From Streptomyces sp. NBC_01429 (GTDB lineage Bacteria; Actinomycetota; Actinomycetes; Streptomycetales; Streptomycetaceae), in contig NZ_CP109599.1 of the NCBI RefSeq assembly GCF_036231945.1, positions 3,938,501-4,002,500 on the forward strand: 64,000 nucleotides of DNA, given 5' to 3'. Positions 29,246-39,141 of this stretch are shown piece by piece. Under the pieces are notes generated by a model. The model ran no database searches and was not told where the DNA came from. It saw nothing but the letters and a program-made list of their open reading frames with translations. Both the position numbers and the translations under genes were made by a program. The stretch's first letter is position 1. Each line of letters opens with the position of its first letter.

Positions 29246-30627
29246 CCCACGAGAGTACGTGGCTGATCAGGGCTGTCGCTCCGCTGCGCGGGCGGGGCGG
29301 CCCGGTCGGCCTGCCGCAGGCGCGGGAAGAAGCGGTCGCACAGCCGGGAGACGGTGGCGCCGAGCCAGCGCAGGAAGTTCGTCGGCAGGAACACGGCGTC
29401 GGCCGCGATCATCGCGAGCGAGAAGAACGGCAGCCCGAGCAGGACCGCGATCCCCGCGTGCTCCAGCATCATCGCGACCAGCAGCACGTTCTTGACGCGC
29501 CGGTTGAAGAGGGTGAAGGGGAAGGCGACCTGCACGAGGACCGTGCCGTAGGTCAGCACCAGCACCATCAGGGCGTTGGACGCGAGGAGGTCGGAGAGGA
29601 ACGGCCACGGCGAGAAGTAGTCCAGATGGAGCGGGTAGTACAGGGCGGTGCCGTCCTGCCAGCGCGAACCCTGGATCTTGTACCAGCCCGCGGTGGCGTA
29701 CACGAGGCAGACCTCCGCCATGATGACGACGAGTCCCGCGTTGTGGACGAGGTTGGCGACGATGTCGAGGAGAGAGCGCGTCTCGCCGTCGGGCGCGTAC
29801 CGGTTGGCCGCCCACCACAGCCCCTGCGCGACCCACATCCCCCAGAACAGGAACACCAGCCACAGCTCCGGAAGGGCCCCGTCCCACACCGTGCCGACCA
29901 GGAGGAACGCTCCGGACAGCATCCACAGGACGGGCCCGGCCCGGTCGCGTACGGCAGCGGCGGCGTCCGATCCGGCGCGCGCCGCGCGGCGCGCGTCCAG
30001 CGACCAGACCTGTCCGCAGCGGGTGAGCACCAGATAGATCGCCATCAGATGGATGACGTTGTCGCCGCCGTCGCCCATGAAGATCGAGCGGTTCTGGAGC
30101 GACAGCACCCCGAACATGAAGAACACGGACATCGTGCGGGTCCGCCAGCCGATCAGCAGCAGCGCGCTGGAGACCACCGCGACGGCGTAGACGATCTCGA
30201 ACCAGACCGTGCTGTCCGACCACATCAGCGCGGTGAAGGCGCCGTTCTTCGCGATCAGCTGCTGGGCGAGGTCCCAGCCCCACGGGGAGTCCGGCCCGTA
30301 CAGCTCCTGGCGGTGGGGCAGTTCGCGCAGCAGGAAGAGCAGCCAGGTACCGGCGAACCCGATCCGTACGACGGCGCTCTGGTACCGGCCGAAGGGGATG
30401 GTCGTGACGCGCTGGAGGGCGTGGGCGGCGCGCTGCTCAAGAGTGGACCGCCTGCCCGGCTTACCGACCGGCCGGCCAGCCGGATTCCGGCCGGGCTCGT
30501 CGCCCGCCTGCCCGTCGCCCCGGCCACCCACCCGCTCGCCCACCCGTTCGCCCGGCTGCCCGCCGGGCTGCTCGCCCACCTGCTCGCCCGACTGCTCGTT
30601 CACCGGCCCGCTCGTCCGCTCGCTCAT
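29242..30627 (-). CDS. HTTM-domain membrane protein (vitamin K-dependent carboxylase-like)
   Basis: This 461-residue protein has 8 or more hydrophobic helices and the HTTM pattern (VRIGFAGTWLLFLLREL, GDGGDNVIHLMAIYLVLTR, TAGWYKIQGSRWQDGTALYYPL). HTTM proteins include gamma-glutamyl carboxylase, but most bacterial members have unknown jobs. The first ~70 residues are a Gly/Glu/Pro-rich cytosolic tail of imperfect GEQ/GER repeats. The ATG at 30627 overlaps the stop of the DUF5819 gene by 4 nt; the two are a conserved pair in Streptomyces. Confidence 0.85.
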   Translation of the reverse strand: MSERTSGPVNEQSGEQVGEQPGGQPGERVGERVGGRGDGQAGDEPGRNPAGRPVGKPGRRSTLEQRAAHALQRVTTIPFGRYQSAVVRIGFAGTWLLFLLRELPHRQELYGPDSPWGWDLAQQLIAKNGAFTALMWSDSTVWFEIVYAVAVVSSALLLIGWRTRTMSVFFMFGVLSLQNRSIFMGDGGDNVIHLMAIYLVLTRCGQVWSLDARRAARAGSDAAAAVRDRAGPVLWMLSGAFLLVGTVWDGALPELWLVFLFWGMWVAQGLWWAANRYAPDGETRSLLDIVANLVHNAGLVVIMAEVCLVYATAGWYKIQGSRWQDGTALYYPLHLDYFSPWPFLSDLLASNALMVLVLTYGTVLVQVAFPFTLFNRRVKNVLLVAMMLEHAGIAVLLGLPFFSLAMIAADAVFLPTNFLRWLGATVSRLCDRFFPRLRQADRAAPPAQRSDSPDQPRTLVG

Positions 30628-31334
30628 TCCCCCGCCTCCGTACGGCCGTTGCTCACGCCCGCCGGAAGATCCTCGGCGCTCACCGTCCACCAGGGATAGA
30701 CCCGGTAGGACGGGCGCGTGTCGACCTTCTCCTGGCTCCAGCGCGGCGACTCGACGGCGGCGGTGGCCGACCTGACCTGGATGCGCTTCACGGGACCGCT
30801 CAGGTCATGGCTCTCCAGGCGCAGCATCACGATGCGGCGGACATAGGTCTCGGAGAGCCGGCCGCGCAGTCCGGTGGGACGGTTCTTGCTGTCGTGCGCC
30901 CCGACGAAGAAGTCCCAGCCGCGCCGCAGCTCGTTCTGGTCGACATGACTGGGCAGCGGATTGTTCCGGATCGCCTCGCCGTCCTGCGCGGAGAGGTCGA
31001 TCCAGCCGGTGGTGTTCGTCGCGCCGCCGGCCGATTCGACCTCGGCGCGCACCTGGACGGCGACGTTCTGCTGGAGCGGGTTGGGCGCGAAGAGCTTCCA
31101 GTTCTGTTCGAACTCGGGATAGACCCACGCGTCGATGGTCTTGCCCTGGTTCTTGGTGACCGTGTTGGACGGCGCGACGTGGAGAAACACCATGGCCACG
31201 TGGACGCAGGCGAGCAGTCCGACGACGGCGAACGCCACCGCCGCGACGATCTGGTACGGGAGCGAGAGGCCGGCTATGCCCGAGCCGGACCGTGCTGGTC
31301 CGGCCTTCACAGCCTCGTCGTCGTTCGAATCCAT
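30624..31334 (-). CDS. DUF5819-family single-pass membrane protein
   Basis: This 236-residue protein has one membrane helix near the N-terminus (IVAAVAFAVVGLLACVHVAMVFL) and a soluble part with the FAPNPLQQNVAVQVRAEV segment typical of DUF5819. The function is not known. It is coupled to the HTTM protein and probably works with it at the membrane. The ATG at 31334 (MDSNDDEA) has a G-rich stretch just upstream; an in-frame ATG at 31418 would overlap the paaA operator and is less likely. Confidence 0.8.
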   Translation of the reverse strand: MDSNDDEAVKAGPARSGSGIAGLSLPYQIVAAVAFAVVGLLACVHVAMVFLHVAPSNTVTKNQGKTIDAWVYPEFEQNWKLFAPNPLQQNVAVQVRAEVESAGGATNTTGWIDLSAQDGEAIRNNPLPSHVDQNELRRGWDFFVGAHDSKNRPTGLRGRLSETYVRRIVMLRLESHDLSGPVKRIQVRSATAAVESPRWSQEKVDTRPSYRVYPWWTVSAEDLPAGVSNGRTEAGE

Positions 31335-31365
31335 CCCGCCCCGATCCCCGTCGTGCTCCGGCCAC

Positions 31366-31374
31366 TTATCCACA
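31366..31374 (+). promoter_or_regulatory. DnaA box TTATCCACA before paaA
   Basis: A consensus-type DnaA box lies in the divergent region between the DUF5819 gene and paaA, 46 bp from the ACCGA-N4-TCGGT repeat. A TTGACA hexamer follows at 31379-31384 but has no good -10 partner. Confidence 0.45.
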
Positions 31375-31420
31375 GAGGTTGACACCCTACGGGCCCCCGA
31401 CCCACCATTGAAGTCCATAA

Positions 31421-31434
31421 ACCGAACGATCGGT
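31421..31434. promoter_or_regulatory. inverted repeat ACCGA-ACGA-TCGGT before paaA
   Basis: The repeat ends 15 bp before the paaA ATG, where a bound repressor would block transcription. It matches the paaH/paaN copy over 17 bp in opposite orientation. Confidence 0.7.
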
Positions 31435-31449
31435 CGGTAGGGGGTCCGG

Positions 31450-32504
<1,055 letters not shown>

Positions 32505-32508
<4 letters not shown>

Positions 32509-32795
32509 GCAGCTCGACCGACTGGCCGCTGTGGGAGGTGTTCGTACGGTCCCGCCGGGGGCTCTCGCACACCCACGCGGGCAGTCTGCACGCCCCGGAC
32601 GCGGAGATGGCGCTCCGCAATGCCCGCGATCTCTACACCCGTCGCAACGAGGGCGTCTCGATCTGGGTGGTGCCGTCGGCCTCGGTCACCGCGTCCTCCC
32701 CCGACGAGAAGGACCCGTTCTTCGCGTCGGCCGCCGACAAGCCCTACCGCCACCCGACCTTCTACGAGATCCCGGAGGGGGTGCGCCACCTGTGA
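32505..32795 (+). CDS. paaB: 1,2-phenylacetyl-CoA epoxidase subunit PaaB
   Basis: This 96-residue protein has the PaaB pattern WEVFVRSRRGLSHTHAGSLHAPD then ARDLYTRRNEGVSIWVVPS. It bridges the PaaAC catalytic dimers. Both ends overlap their neighbours by 4 nt, so paaA, paaB and paaC are tightly coupled. The length is normal. Confidence 0.95.
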
Positions 32796-33535
32796 ACGGT
32801 GTACCGGCGAATGACGCGCTGGACGTACGGGCCACCGCGGCGGCCCTGGCCCTCGGCGACGACGCGCTGATCCTCTCGCACCGGCTGGGGGAGTGGGCCG
32901 GGCACGCCCCCGCGCTGGAGGAGGAGGTCGCCCTCGCCAATATCGCGCTCGACCTGCTGGGCCAGGCGCGGATCCTGCTCTCCCTCGTCGGGGACGAGGA
33001 CGAGCTGGCCTATCTGCGCGACGAGCGGTACTTCCGCAATCTGCAACTCGTCGAGCAGCCGAACGGGGACTTCGCGCACACCATCGCGCGCCAGCTCTAC
33101 TTCTCCACCTACCAGCTCGCGCTGTACCGGGAGCTGGTGGCCGGGGACAGCCCGTTCAGCGGCCTCGCGGCCAAGGCCGTCAAGGAGGTCGCCTACCACC
33201 AGGACCACGCAGAGCACTGGACGGTGCGGCTCGGCGACGGCACACCAGAGAGCCACGGGAGGATGAGCCGGGCGTGCGAGGCGCTCTGGCGGTTCACCGG
33301 CGAGATGTTCCAGCCCGTCGAGGGACTGGATGTCGACTGGGCGGCTCTGGAGAAGGGCTGGCTCGCCTCCGTCACCGAGGTGCTGGAGCGGGCGACGCTC
33401 GGCGTCCCGGAGGGACCGCGTACCGGCGCCTGGACGGCGGGCGCGGGCCGGCAGGGCCTGCACACCGAGCCGTTCGGGCCGATGATCGCCGAGATGCAGC
33501 ATCTGCACCGCAGCCACCCGGGGGCGTCATGGTGA
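32792..33535 (+). CDS. paaC: 1,2-phenylacetyl-CoA epoxidase structural subunit PaaC
   Basis: This 247-residue ferritin-like protein has LGDDALILSHRLGEWAGHAP and VKEVAYHQDHAEHW, typical of PaaC, which pairs with PaaA but lacks the full di-iron site. The GTG start overlaps the paaB stop. It overlaps paaD at its 3' end. Confidence 0.95.
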   Translation: MNGVPANDALDVRATAAALALGDDALILSHRLGEWAGHAPALEEEVALANIALDLLGQARILLSLVGDEDELAYLRDERYFRNLQLVEQPNGDFAHTIARQLYFSTYQLALYRELVAGDSPFSGLAAKAVKEVAYHQDHAEHWTVRLGDGTPESHGRMSRACEALWRFTGEMFQPVEGLDVDWAALEKGWLASVTEVLERATLGVPEGPRTGAWTAGAGRQGLHTEPFGPMIAEMQHLHRSHPGASW

Positions 33536-34053
33536 GCGCGACGGGCTCCCCGGCGGCCCCCGCAGCCTCCACCGCCCTGGAGGCCGAGCTGTTCCGCCTC
33601 GCGGGCGCCGTCCCCGACCCCGAGCTGCCGGTGCTGACCCTCGCGGAGCTGGGCGTCCTGCGCGCCGTGCGGGTCTCCGCCCCCGGCACGGTCCATGTCG
33701 AGCTGACCCCCACCTACACCGGCTGCCCGGCGATCGAGGCGATGTCCTCGGACATCGAGAGCGTGCTGCGCGACCGGGGAATGGCGCGGGTCTCGGTCGT
33801 CACTGTCCTGTCTCCCGCCTGGTCGACGGACGACATCAGCGAGGAGGGCCGCCGCAAGCTCGCCGAGTCCGGCATAGCCCCGCCCCGCCCGCACGGCCCG
33901 GCCGGGCCCGTACCGCTGTCGCTCGCCATCCGCTGCCCGCACTGCGGCTCGACCGGGACCGAGCTGCTGAGCCGGTTCTCCTCCACGGCGTGCAAGGCGC
34001 TGCGCCGGTGTACGGCCTGCCGTGAACCGTTCGACCACTTCAAGGAGTTGTAG
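33529..34053 (+). CDS. paaD: phenylacetate pathway protein PaaD (MIP18-type)
   Basis: This 174-residue protein has the DUF59/MIP18 domain (VPDPELPVLTLAELGVLR, TPTYTGCPAIEAM) and a C-terminal zinc-ribbon-like part with two CxxC pairs (CPHCGS, CTACRE). PaaD is thought to help assemble the iron-sulfur cluster of PaaE. The ATG at 33529 overlaps the paaC stop; GTG 33532 is an alternative. It ends directly before paaE with no gap. Confidence 0.93.
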   Translation: MVSATGSPAAPAASTALEAELFRLAGAVPDPELPVLTLAELGVLRAVRVSAPGTVHVELTPTYTGCPAIEAMSSDIESVLRDRGMARVSVVTVLSPAWSTDDISEEGRRKLAESGIAPPRPHGPAGPVPLSLAIRCPHCGSTGTELLSRFSSTACKALRRCTACREPFDHFKEL

Positions 34054-35130
34054 ATGTTCCATCCGCTCCGGGTCAGCGAGGTCGACCGGCTCACCGACGA
34101 CGCGGTGGCCGTCACCTTCGACGTGCCGCCCGAGCTGCGCGAGACGTTCCGGCACACCCCCGGCCAGCACATCGCCGTGCGCCGCGCCGCCGCGGCCGGG
34201 GAGGAGGGGGTACGGGGGGAGATACGGCGTACGTACTCGATCTGCGCGCCCGCCGGGCCCGAGCCGGCGCTGCGCGTGGGCATCCGGCTGGTCGAGGGCG
34301 GTGAGTTCTCGACCTGGGCCCTGAAGGAACTCGCCGTCGGCGACACCGTCGAGGTGATGGAGCCGACGGGCCGCTTCGTGCTGGAGCCGCGCCCCGGGCA
34401 CTTCGCGGCGATCGTCGGCGGCAGCGGGATCACACCGGTGCTGTCGATCGCCTCCACCCTGCTGGCACGGGAGCCCGACGCCCGTTTCTGCCTGGTCCGC
34501 AGCGACCGCACCGTGGCCTCGACGATGTTCCTGGAGGAGGTGGCCGATCTCAAGGACCGCTGTCCCGACCGCTTCCAGCTGGTCACGGCGGTCTCGCGGG
34601 AGGAGCAGCAGGCCGGGCTGGGATCGGGGCGGCTGGACCGGGAGAGGCTGACCCGGCTGCTGCCCGCCCTGCTCCCGGTGGACGACATCGACGGCTGGTT
34701 CCTCTGCGGCCCGCTGGGGCTGGTCGCCGGCGCGGAGCGCGCGCTGCGCGGCCTCGGTGTCCGGCGCGACCGTATCCACCAGGAGATATTCCACGTGGAC
34801 GAGGCGCTGGCCGGCGCCCCGGCAGCGGCGGGGGCAGCGGCCTCCGACCTCGCCGGCGCCACCCTGACCGCGACGCTCGACGGCCGCTCCGGCAGCTGGC
34901 CGGTCCGGGACGGGGAATCCCTGCTGGAGACGGTGCTGCGCGGCCGCGCGGACGCGCCGTACGCCTGCAAGGGCGGGGTGTGCGGGACCTGCCGGGCGTT
35001 CCTGGTCTCCGGCGAGGTCAGGATGGACCGCAACTTCGCACTCGAACCGGACGAGACGGAAGCGGGCTACGTGCTGGCCTGCCAGTCCCATCCGGCCACG
35101 GGAGAAGTGGAGTTGGACTTCGACCGCTGA
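34054..35130 (+). CDS. paaE: 1,2-phenylacetyl-CoA epoxidase reductase PaaE
   Basis: This 358-residue reductase passes electrons from NADPH to PaaA. It has an FAD-binding barrel (RRTYSICAPAG), an NAD(P) domain (IVGGSGITPVLS) and a C-terminal plant-type 2Fe-2S domain with cysteines in YACKGGVCGTCRAF and VLACQSHP (C-x4-C-x2-C-x~29-C). All parts are intact. It is the last gene of the operon; paaK, paaG, paaZ and paaJ are not in the window. Confidence 0.95.
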   Translation: MFHPLRVSEVDRLTDDAVAVTFDVPPELRETFRHTPGQHIAVRRAAAAGEEGVRGEIRRTYSICAPAGPEPALRVGIRLVEGGEFSTWALKELAVGDTVEVMEPTGRFVLEPRPGHFAAIVGGSGITPVLSIASTLLAREPDARFCLVRSDRTVASTMFLEEVADLKDRCPDRFQLVTAVSREEQQAGLGSGRLDRERLTRLLPALLPVDDIDGWFLCGPLGLVAGAERALRGLGVRRDRIHQEIFHVDEALAGAPAAAGAAASDLAGATLTATLDGRSGSWPVRDGESLLETVLRGRADAPYACKGGVCGTCRAFLVSGEVRMDRNFALEPDETEAGYVLACQSHPATGEVELDFDR

Positions 35131-35137
35131 GACCACC

Positions 35138-35205
35138 GAGACTGCCGAGACTGCCGAGACTGCCGAGACTGCCGAGACGGCTGAGCAAGACCCGCGCGCG
35201 GGTCT
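35138..35205. repeat. GAGACTGCC tandem repeat and an 18-bp palindrome after paaE
   Basis: Four exact copies of GAGACTGCC run from 35138 to 35173. Then AGACCCGCGCGCGGGTCT (35188-35205) is a perfect palindrome that could act as a terminator for the paa operon or for the convergent rhodanese gene. Confidence 0.6.
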
Positions 35206-35253
35206 CGGGCCCCGGGCCCTCCACGCGGAGTCTCAAGGCCCTCCGAGCGCGTC

Positions 35254-35598
35254 TCAGAGGACGAACGCCGGGCTGCCGGTCTCCGCGACCATGGCCCGCC
35301 CGGCGCCGTCCCAGGCGAGCATGCCGCCGTCCACGTTCACCGCGTCCACGCCCTGCCCCACCAGATACTGGGTGACATGCGCGGAGCGCCCGCCGACCCG
35401 GCACATCACATACGCCGTGCGGCCCTCGGCCACCGCCTCGGTCACCTCGCCGAAGCGGGACACGAAGTCGCTCATCGGGACATGCAGCGCGCCCTCGACA
35501 TGGCCCGCCGCCCACTCGTCGTTCTCCCGGACGTCCAGCACCAGGCCGTCGGCCGGGACCGCCGCGGCGTCGACCGAGGGCAGCGGGGCGAAATTCAT
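35254..35598 (-). CDS. single-domain rhodanese-like protein
   Basis: This 114-residue protein is one rhodanese domain: VLDVRENDEWAAGHVEGALHVPMSDF, then the active loop YVMCRVGGRSAHV with the catalytic Cys. Such proteins carry sulfur as a persulfide to an acceptor; the acceptor is unknown. It is alone, convergent with paaE and 67 bp downstream of the J-domain gene start side (stop at 35666). Confidence 0.9.
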   Translation of the reverse strand: MNFAPLPSVDAAAVPADGLVLDVRENDEWAAGHVEGALHVPMSDFVSRFGEVTEAVAEGRTAYVMCRVGGRSAHVTQYLVGQGVDAVNVDGGMLAWDGAGRAMVAETGSPAFVL

Positions 35599-35665
35599 GG
35601 AGGTGGCCTTCTCTCGTACGGATCCGACAGGGGCCGGATCCGGTGGTCCGGCGGCTCCGGAAAAC

Positions 35666-36640
35666 CTACTCCACCAGCTTGCCCAGCTCCCGCTCGCGCT
35701 CGGCGACCTCCGTGAGCAGTTGCTCGGCGATCTCCTCCAGCAGCCGGTCCGGGTCGTCCGGCGCCATCCTGAGCATCGCGCCGATCGCGCTCTCCTCCAG
35801 CTCCTTGGCGACCACCGTCAGCGCCTCCTTGCGGTGCGACAGCCACTCCAGCCGGGCGTACAGCTCCTCGCTCTCGCTCAGCCGCCGCGCGGTCGGCCCG
35901 GGGCCCGCCGCCCACTCCGCGACGAGTTCGTGCAGGAGCGGCTCGTCCCCGCGCCCGTAGGCGGCGTTGACCCGGGTGATGAACTCCTCGCGCCGGGCCC
36001 GCTCGCCGTCGTCCTGCGCCAGGTCAGGGTGCGCCTTGCGCACCAGCTCGCGGTAGAGCTTGCGCGCCTCGTCGCTCGGCCGGACCCGCTTCGGCGGCCG
36101 TACGGGCTGGTCGGTCAGCATCGCCGCGGCCTCCGGCGACAGGCCGTCCGAGTCGAGCCATTCGTGGAACAGCTCGTCCACCCCCGGCATCGGCTGCACC
36201 AGCGCCCGCGCCTCCCGCGCCTTGCGCAGGTCCTCGGGGTCGCCGCTGCGGGCCGCGCGCGCCTCGGCGATCATCGCGTCCAGCTCGTCCAGCCGGGCGT
36301 ACATCGGACCGAGCCGCTGGTGGTGCAGCCGGGAGAAGTTCTCCACCTCGATCCGAAACGTCTCCAGCGCGATCTCGAACTCGATCAGCGCCTGCTCGGC
36401 AGCGCGCACGGCCTTCTCCAGCCGCGCCTCGGGGCGTACGGGCACGTCACCGACCGCCCCGGCCACGTCCGCGGGCCCGACGGCACCCGCCGCGTCCGCG
36501 GGACCGGCCGCATCCGTCACGTCCGTCATGTCCGTCATGTTCGTCACGTCTGCCACGTCCGTCGCCTCCGGCACGTCTCGTCGTACGTCCTGCTCGTCGT
36601 CGTTACGGATCGTCGGCTCCCCAGGGGCGTCGTGCATCAC
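35666..36640 (-). CDS. J-domain (DnaJ-like) protein with coiled-coil N-terminus
   Basis: This 324-residue protein has a J-domain in its second half: LYRELVRKAHPDLA with the essential HPD, then REEFITRVNAAYGRGDEPLLHEL. Before it is a long helical part (about 65-130) with coiled-coil character, and at the N-terminus a run of Asp/Val/Thr repeats (VADVTNMTDMTDVTDAAG) from a DNA repeat. It should recruit DnaK to a client not identified here. No zinc-finger or substrate domain of classic DnaJ is present. The start is ATG 36640 or the next codon, also ATG. Confidence 0.85.
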   Translation of the reverse strand: MMHDAPGEPTIRNDDEQDVRRDVPEATDVADVTNMTDMTDVTDAAGPADAAGAVGPADVAGAVGDVPVRPEARLEKAVRAAEQALIEFEIALETFRIEVENFSRLHHQRLGPMYARLDELDAMIAEARAARSGDPEDLRKAREARALVQPMPGVDELFHEWLDSDGLSPEAAAMLTDQPVRPPKRVRPSDEARKLYRELVRKAHPDLAQDDGERARREEFITRVNAAYGRGDEPLLHELVAEWAAGPGPTARRLSESEELYARLEWLSHRKEALTVVAKELEESAIGAMLRMAPDDPDRLLEEIAEQLLTEVAERERELGKLVE

Positions 36641-36696
36641 CCGTCCAGCCTACGGGCGCCCGCGGCCCCGCCCCGTCCCGCGCTCCCGGACAGGGC

Positions 36697-37047
36697 CTAA
36701 CAGCCGCCGTCCGGAAGCCCGTTCATATGTGTCTCGGCCCACAACGACAGCTCCTTCAGCGCGGGTTCCATCGCCGCCCCCGCCGCCGTCAGCCGGTACG
36801 AGACCCGCAGCGGCGGCCCCTCGTCGACCTCACGCACGACCAGATCCGCCGCGACCAGCTCGGTCAGCCGGTCCGAAAGCATTCGCTCGCTGATCCCCGG
36901 GATCGCCCGCCGCAGATCCGCGAAGTAGACCGGCTGCGCCATGAGCACGGAAATGATCGGCCCGGTCCATCGCTTGCCGAGCAGTCCGAAGACCCGGGTG
37001 ATGCCCACGTCGACTCTCGTGCACTCGCTCTCTCCGGGGTGCGCCAT
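36697..37047 (-). CDS. HxlR-family transcriptional regulator
   Basis: This 116-residue winged-helix protein has the HxlR pattern: FGLLGKRWTGPIISVLMAQPVYFADLRRAIPGISERMLSDRLTELVAADLV. Members often sense reactive compounds through a Cys; here Cys 9 (ESECTRVD) is a candidate. It is divergent from an azoreductase, a pairing known from YodB-type control. Start is ATG 37047 or GTG 37053; ribosome sites are weak for both. Confidence 0.88.
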   Translation of the reverse strand: MAHPGESECTRVDVGITRVFGLLGKRWTGPIISVLMAQPVYFADLRRAIPGISERMLSDRLTELVAADLVVREVDEGPPLRVSYRLTAAGAAMEPALKELSLWAETHMNGLPDGGC

Positions 37048-37175
37048 ACCCACAGAGTACTGACCCCCCAGAGCGGGATGAAAAAAAGTAAGTGACTATG
37101 TTATCCATAGGTGCGAACAGAAAGTCCGTACGCATTTCAGCCACCCCGTACCACCCACGCCCGATGGAGACCCCC

Positions 37176-37790
37176 ATGGCCACGCTTCTACACATCGACT
37201 CCGCCCTCTTCCCCGAAGGCTCCGCCTCCCGGGAGATCACGGCGGCCTTCGTCGAGTCCTGGCTGGAACAGCACCCCGAGGGCAAGGTCATCTACCGCGA
37301 CCTCGCCGCGTCCCCCGTTCCCCACCTGGACCTCGCCGCGGCCATGGCCGGCCCCGGCGACGAGCTGCGCGCCGAGCTGGCCGCCGAACTGGCCGAGGCG
37401 GACGCCGTGCTGATCGGCGCCCCGATGTACAACTTCTCGATCCCGTCCACGCTCAAGGCGTGGCTCGACCAGGCGATCATCGTCGGCCACAACGCGGGCG
37501 ACACCAGTCCGCTGGCCGCCACCCCGTTCACGATCGTCGCCAGCCGCGGCGGCTCGTACGCCGCCGGAACCCCGCGCGAGGACTTCGAGTTCGTCCAGAA
37601 CTACCTGGAGAAGGTCCTCCAGGGGATGTTCGGCGCCACCGAGGTCGAGTTCATCGTCCCCGAGCTGACTCTCGCCCGCTCCAAGCCGGAGATGGCCGAC
37701 CTCGTCCCCCTCGCCGACGCCTCCCGCGCCAAGGCCCGCGAGGAAGCCGCCCAGAAGGCCAAGGCCCTGGCCGCCCGCCACGCCGCCTGA
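37176..37790 (+). CDS. azoR: FMN-dependent NADH-azoreductase
   Basis: This 204-residue flavodoxin-like enzyme has the AzoR pattern: LLHIDSALFPEGSASREI, then APMYNFSIPSTLKAWLDQ and a central FTIVASRGGSY. It reduces quinones and azo dyes with NADH by two electrons. The ATG at 37176 has GGAG 7 nt upstream. The divergent region (37048-37175) with HxlR includes the A-rich AAAAAAAGTAAGTGACTATG, which is likely promoter or operator sequence. Confidence 0.92.
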   Translation: MATLLHIDSALFPEGSASREITAAFVESWLEQHPEGKVIYRDLAASPVPHLDLAAAMAGPGDELRAELAAELAEADAVLIGAPMYNFSIPSTLKAWLDQAIIVGHNAGDTSPLAATPFTIVASRGGSYAAGTPREDFEFVQNYLEKVLQGMFGATEVEFIVPELTLARSKPEMADLVPLADASRAKAREEAAQKAKALAARHAA

Positions 37791-37974
37791 ACCACCCGCG
37801 GCCTGAACCACCCGCCCGCGCCGCCCCCGCTCCGGACCACCCGCCTCCGGACCACCCGCCCCGGATCACGTCCCGCCACGACCACGACCGGGGCCGGGAC
37901 CGGGGCCGGAGCGGGGGCCGGGACCGGGACCGGGGCCGGAGCGGGAGCGGGGGCGGCGCGCGGTGCCCGGCCCG
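37791..37974. repeat. G+C-rich imperfect repeats between azoR and lactate monooxygenase-like gene
   Basis: Three copies of about CCACCCGC(C)... at 37791-37862 and then a run of GGGACCGGGGCCGGAGC-type units (about 37890-37950). No gene is supported here. The convergent gene ends at 37975. Confidence 0.6.
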
Positions 37975-39141
37975 TCACACGACGCGCCGAAGACTCCCCG
38001 GGGTCAGTTCGGCGAGCGCGGGGTAGCCGTCGACCGCCATGATCAGGTCGACTTCGGCGAGGAGCGAGCGCAGTACGTGGACGATGCCGTCGGCGCCGCC
38101 GAGGGCGAGACCGTACGCGTACGGGCGGCCGACGGCGACGGCGGAAGCGCCCAGGGCGAGCGCCTTCACCACATCGGCGCCGCTGCGGATTCCGGAGTCG
38201 AACAGAACCGGCAGACCGTCGGCGGCCTCGACGACGGCGGGCAGCGAGTCGAGGGCGGGGAGCCCGCCGTTGGCCTGCCGGCCGCCGTGGTTGGAGCAGT
38301 AGACGCCGTCCACGCCCGCGTCCCTGGCCCGGCGCACGTCCTCGGGGTGGCAGATGCCCTTGACGATCAGCGGCAGATCGGTCAGGGAGCGCAGCCAGGG
38401 CAGGTCGCTCCAGGTGAGCGGGTTGCCGAAGATCTCGGTCCACAGGAGGATCGCGGCCCCCGGGTCCTCCTCCGGCGTGCGCTCCAGCCGGGCGCGGAAG
38501 ACCGGGTCGCTGGTGTAGTTGGCCAGGCAGTGGCCGCGCAACTGGGGGAAGTTGGCGGTGGCCAGGTCGCGGGGGCGCCAGCCGGTGACCCAGCTGTCCA
38601 GGGTGACCACGATGCCCCGGTAGCCCGCCCGCTCGGCACGGTGGACGAGGCTCGCGGCGAGTTCCCGGTCCGTGGGGGTGTAGAGCTGGAAGAGGCCCGG
38701 GGTGTCCCCGAATTCGGCGGCCACCCGCTCCATCGGGTCGACGGAGAGCGTGGAGGAGATCATCGGCACGCCGGTGCGCGCGGCGGCTCGCGCGGCGGCC
38801 AGGTCGCCGTGCCCGTCCTGGGCGCAGAGGCCGATGACACCGACCGGCGCCATGAACACCGGTGAGGACAGCCGCATCCCGAACAGTTCCACGGACAGAT
38901 CGCGCTCAGCGGCGCCGACGAACATCCGGGGAACGAGTCCCCAGCGCTCGAAGGCGGCCACGTTGGCCCGCTGAGTGTGCTCGTCGCCCGCGCCGCCGGC
39001 GACGTACGACCACACCGAGGAGGGCAGTGCCGACCGCGCCCCGTCCTCCAGCTCCGCGAAGCTCATCGGGAATCGCGGCACGACGCCGCTCAGCCCGTCG
39101 AGGTAGATCTCGTTCTGGTAGGAGCCGAAAGGCTGTCCCAT
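37975..39141 (-). CDS. FMN-dependent alpha-hydroxy-acid oxidizing enzyme (lactate 2-monooxygenase-like)
   Basis: This 388-residue TIM-barrel flavoprotein has the family's features: SYVAGGAGDEHT near the N-terminus, MAPVGVIGL, the LIVKGICHPEDVRRA Lys, and the active-site VYCSNHGGRQANG and FDSGIRSGADVVKALALGASAVAVGRP. Lactate is the usual substrate of the closest named members; oxidase and monooxygenase forms cannot be told apart. The ATG at 39141 begins MGQPFGSYQNEIYLDGL. The start lies at the edge of a 20-bp tandem repeat that carries GGGGAGAGGG ribosome-site sequence. Confidence 0.88.
   Translation of the reverse strand: MGQPFGSYQNEIYLDGLSGVVPRFPMSFAELEDGARSALPSSVWSYVAGGAGDEHTQRANVAAFERWGLVPRMFVGAAERDLSVELFGMRLSSPVFMAPVGVIGLCAQDGHGDLAAARAAARTGVPMISSTLSVDPMERVAAEFGDTPGLFQLYTPTDRELAASLVHRAERAGYRGIVVTLDSWVTGWRPRDLATANFPQLRGHCLANYTSDPVFRARLERTPEEDPGAAILLWTEIFGNPLTWSDLPWLRSLTDLPLIVKGICHPEDVRRARDAGVDGVYCSNHGGRQANGGLPALDSLPAVVEAADGLPVLFDSGIRSGADVVKALALGASAVAVGRPYAYGLALGGADGIVHVLRSLLAEVDLIMAVDGYPALAELTPGSLRRVV

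Noticed and set aside
37890..37950. GGGACCGGGGCCGGAGC runs as a CRISPR array
   Set aside because: Units are short, adjacent and imperfect, with no unique spacers and no cas genes nearby.
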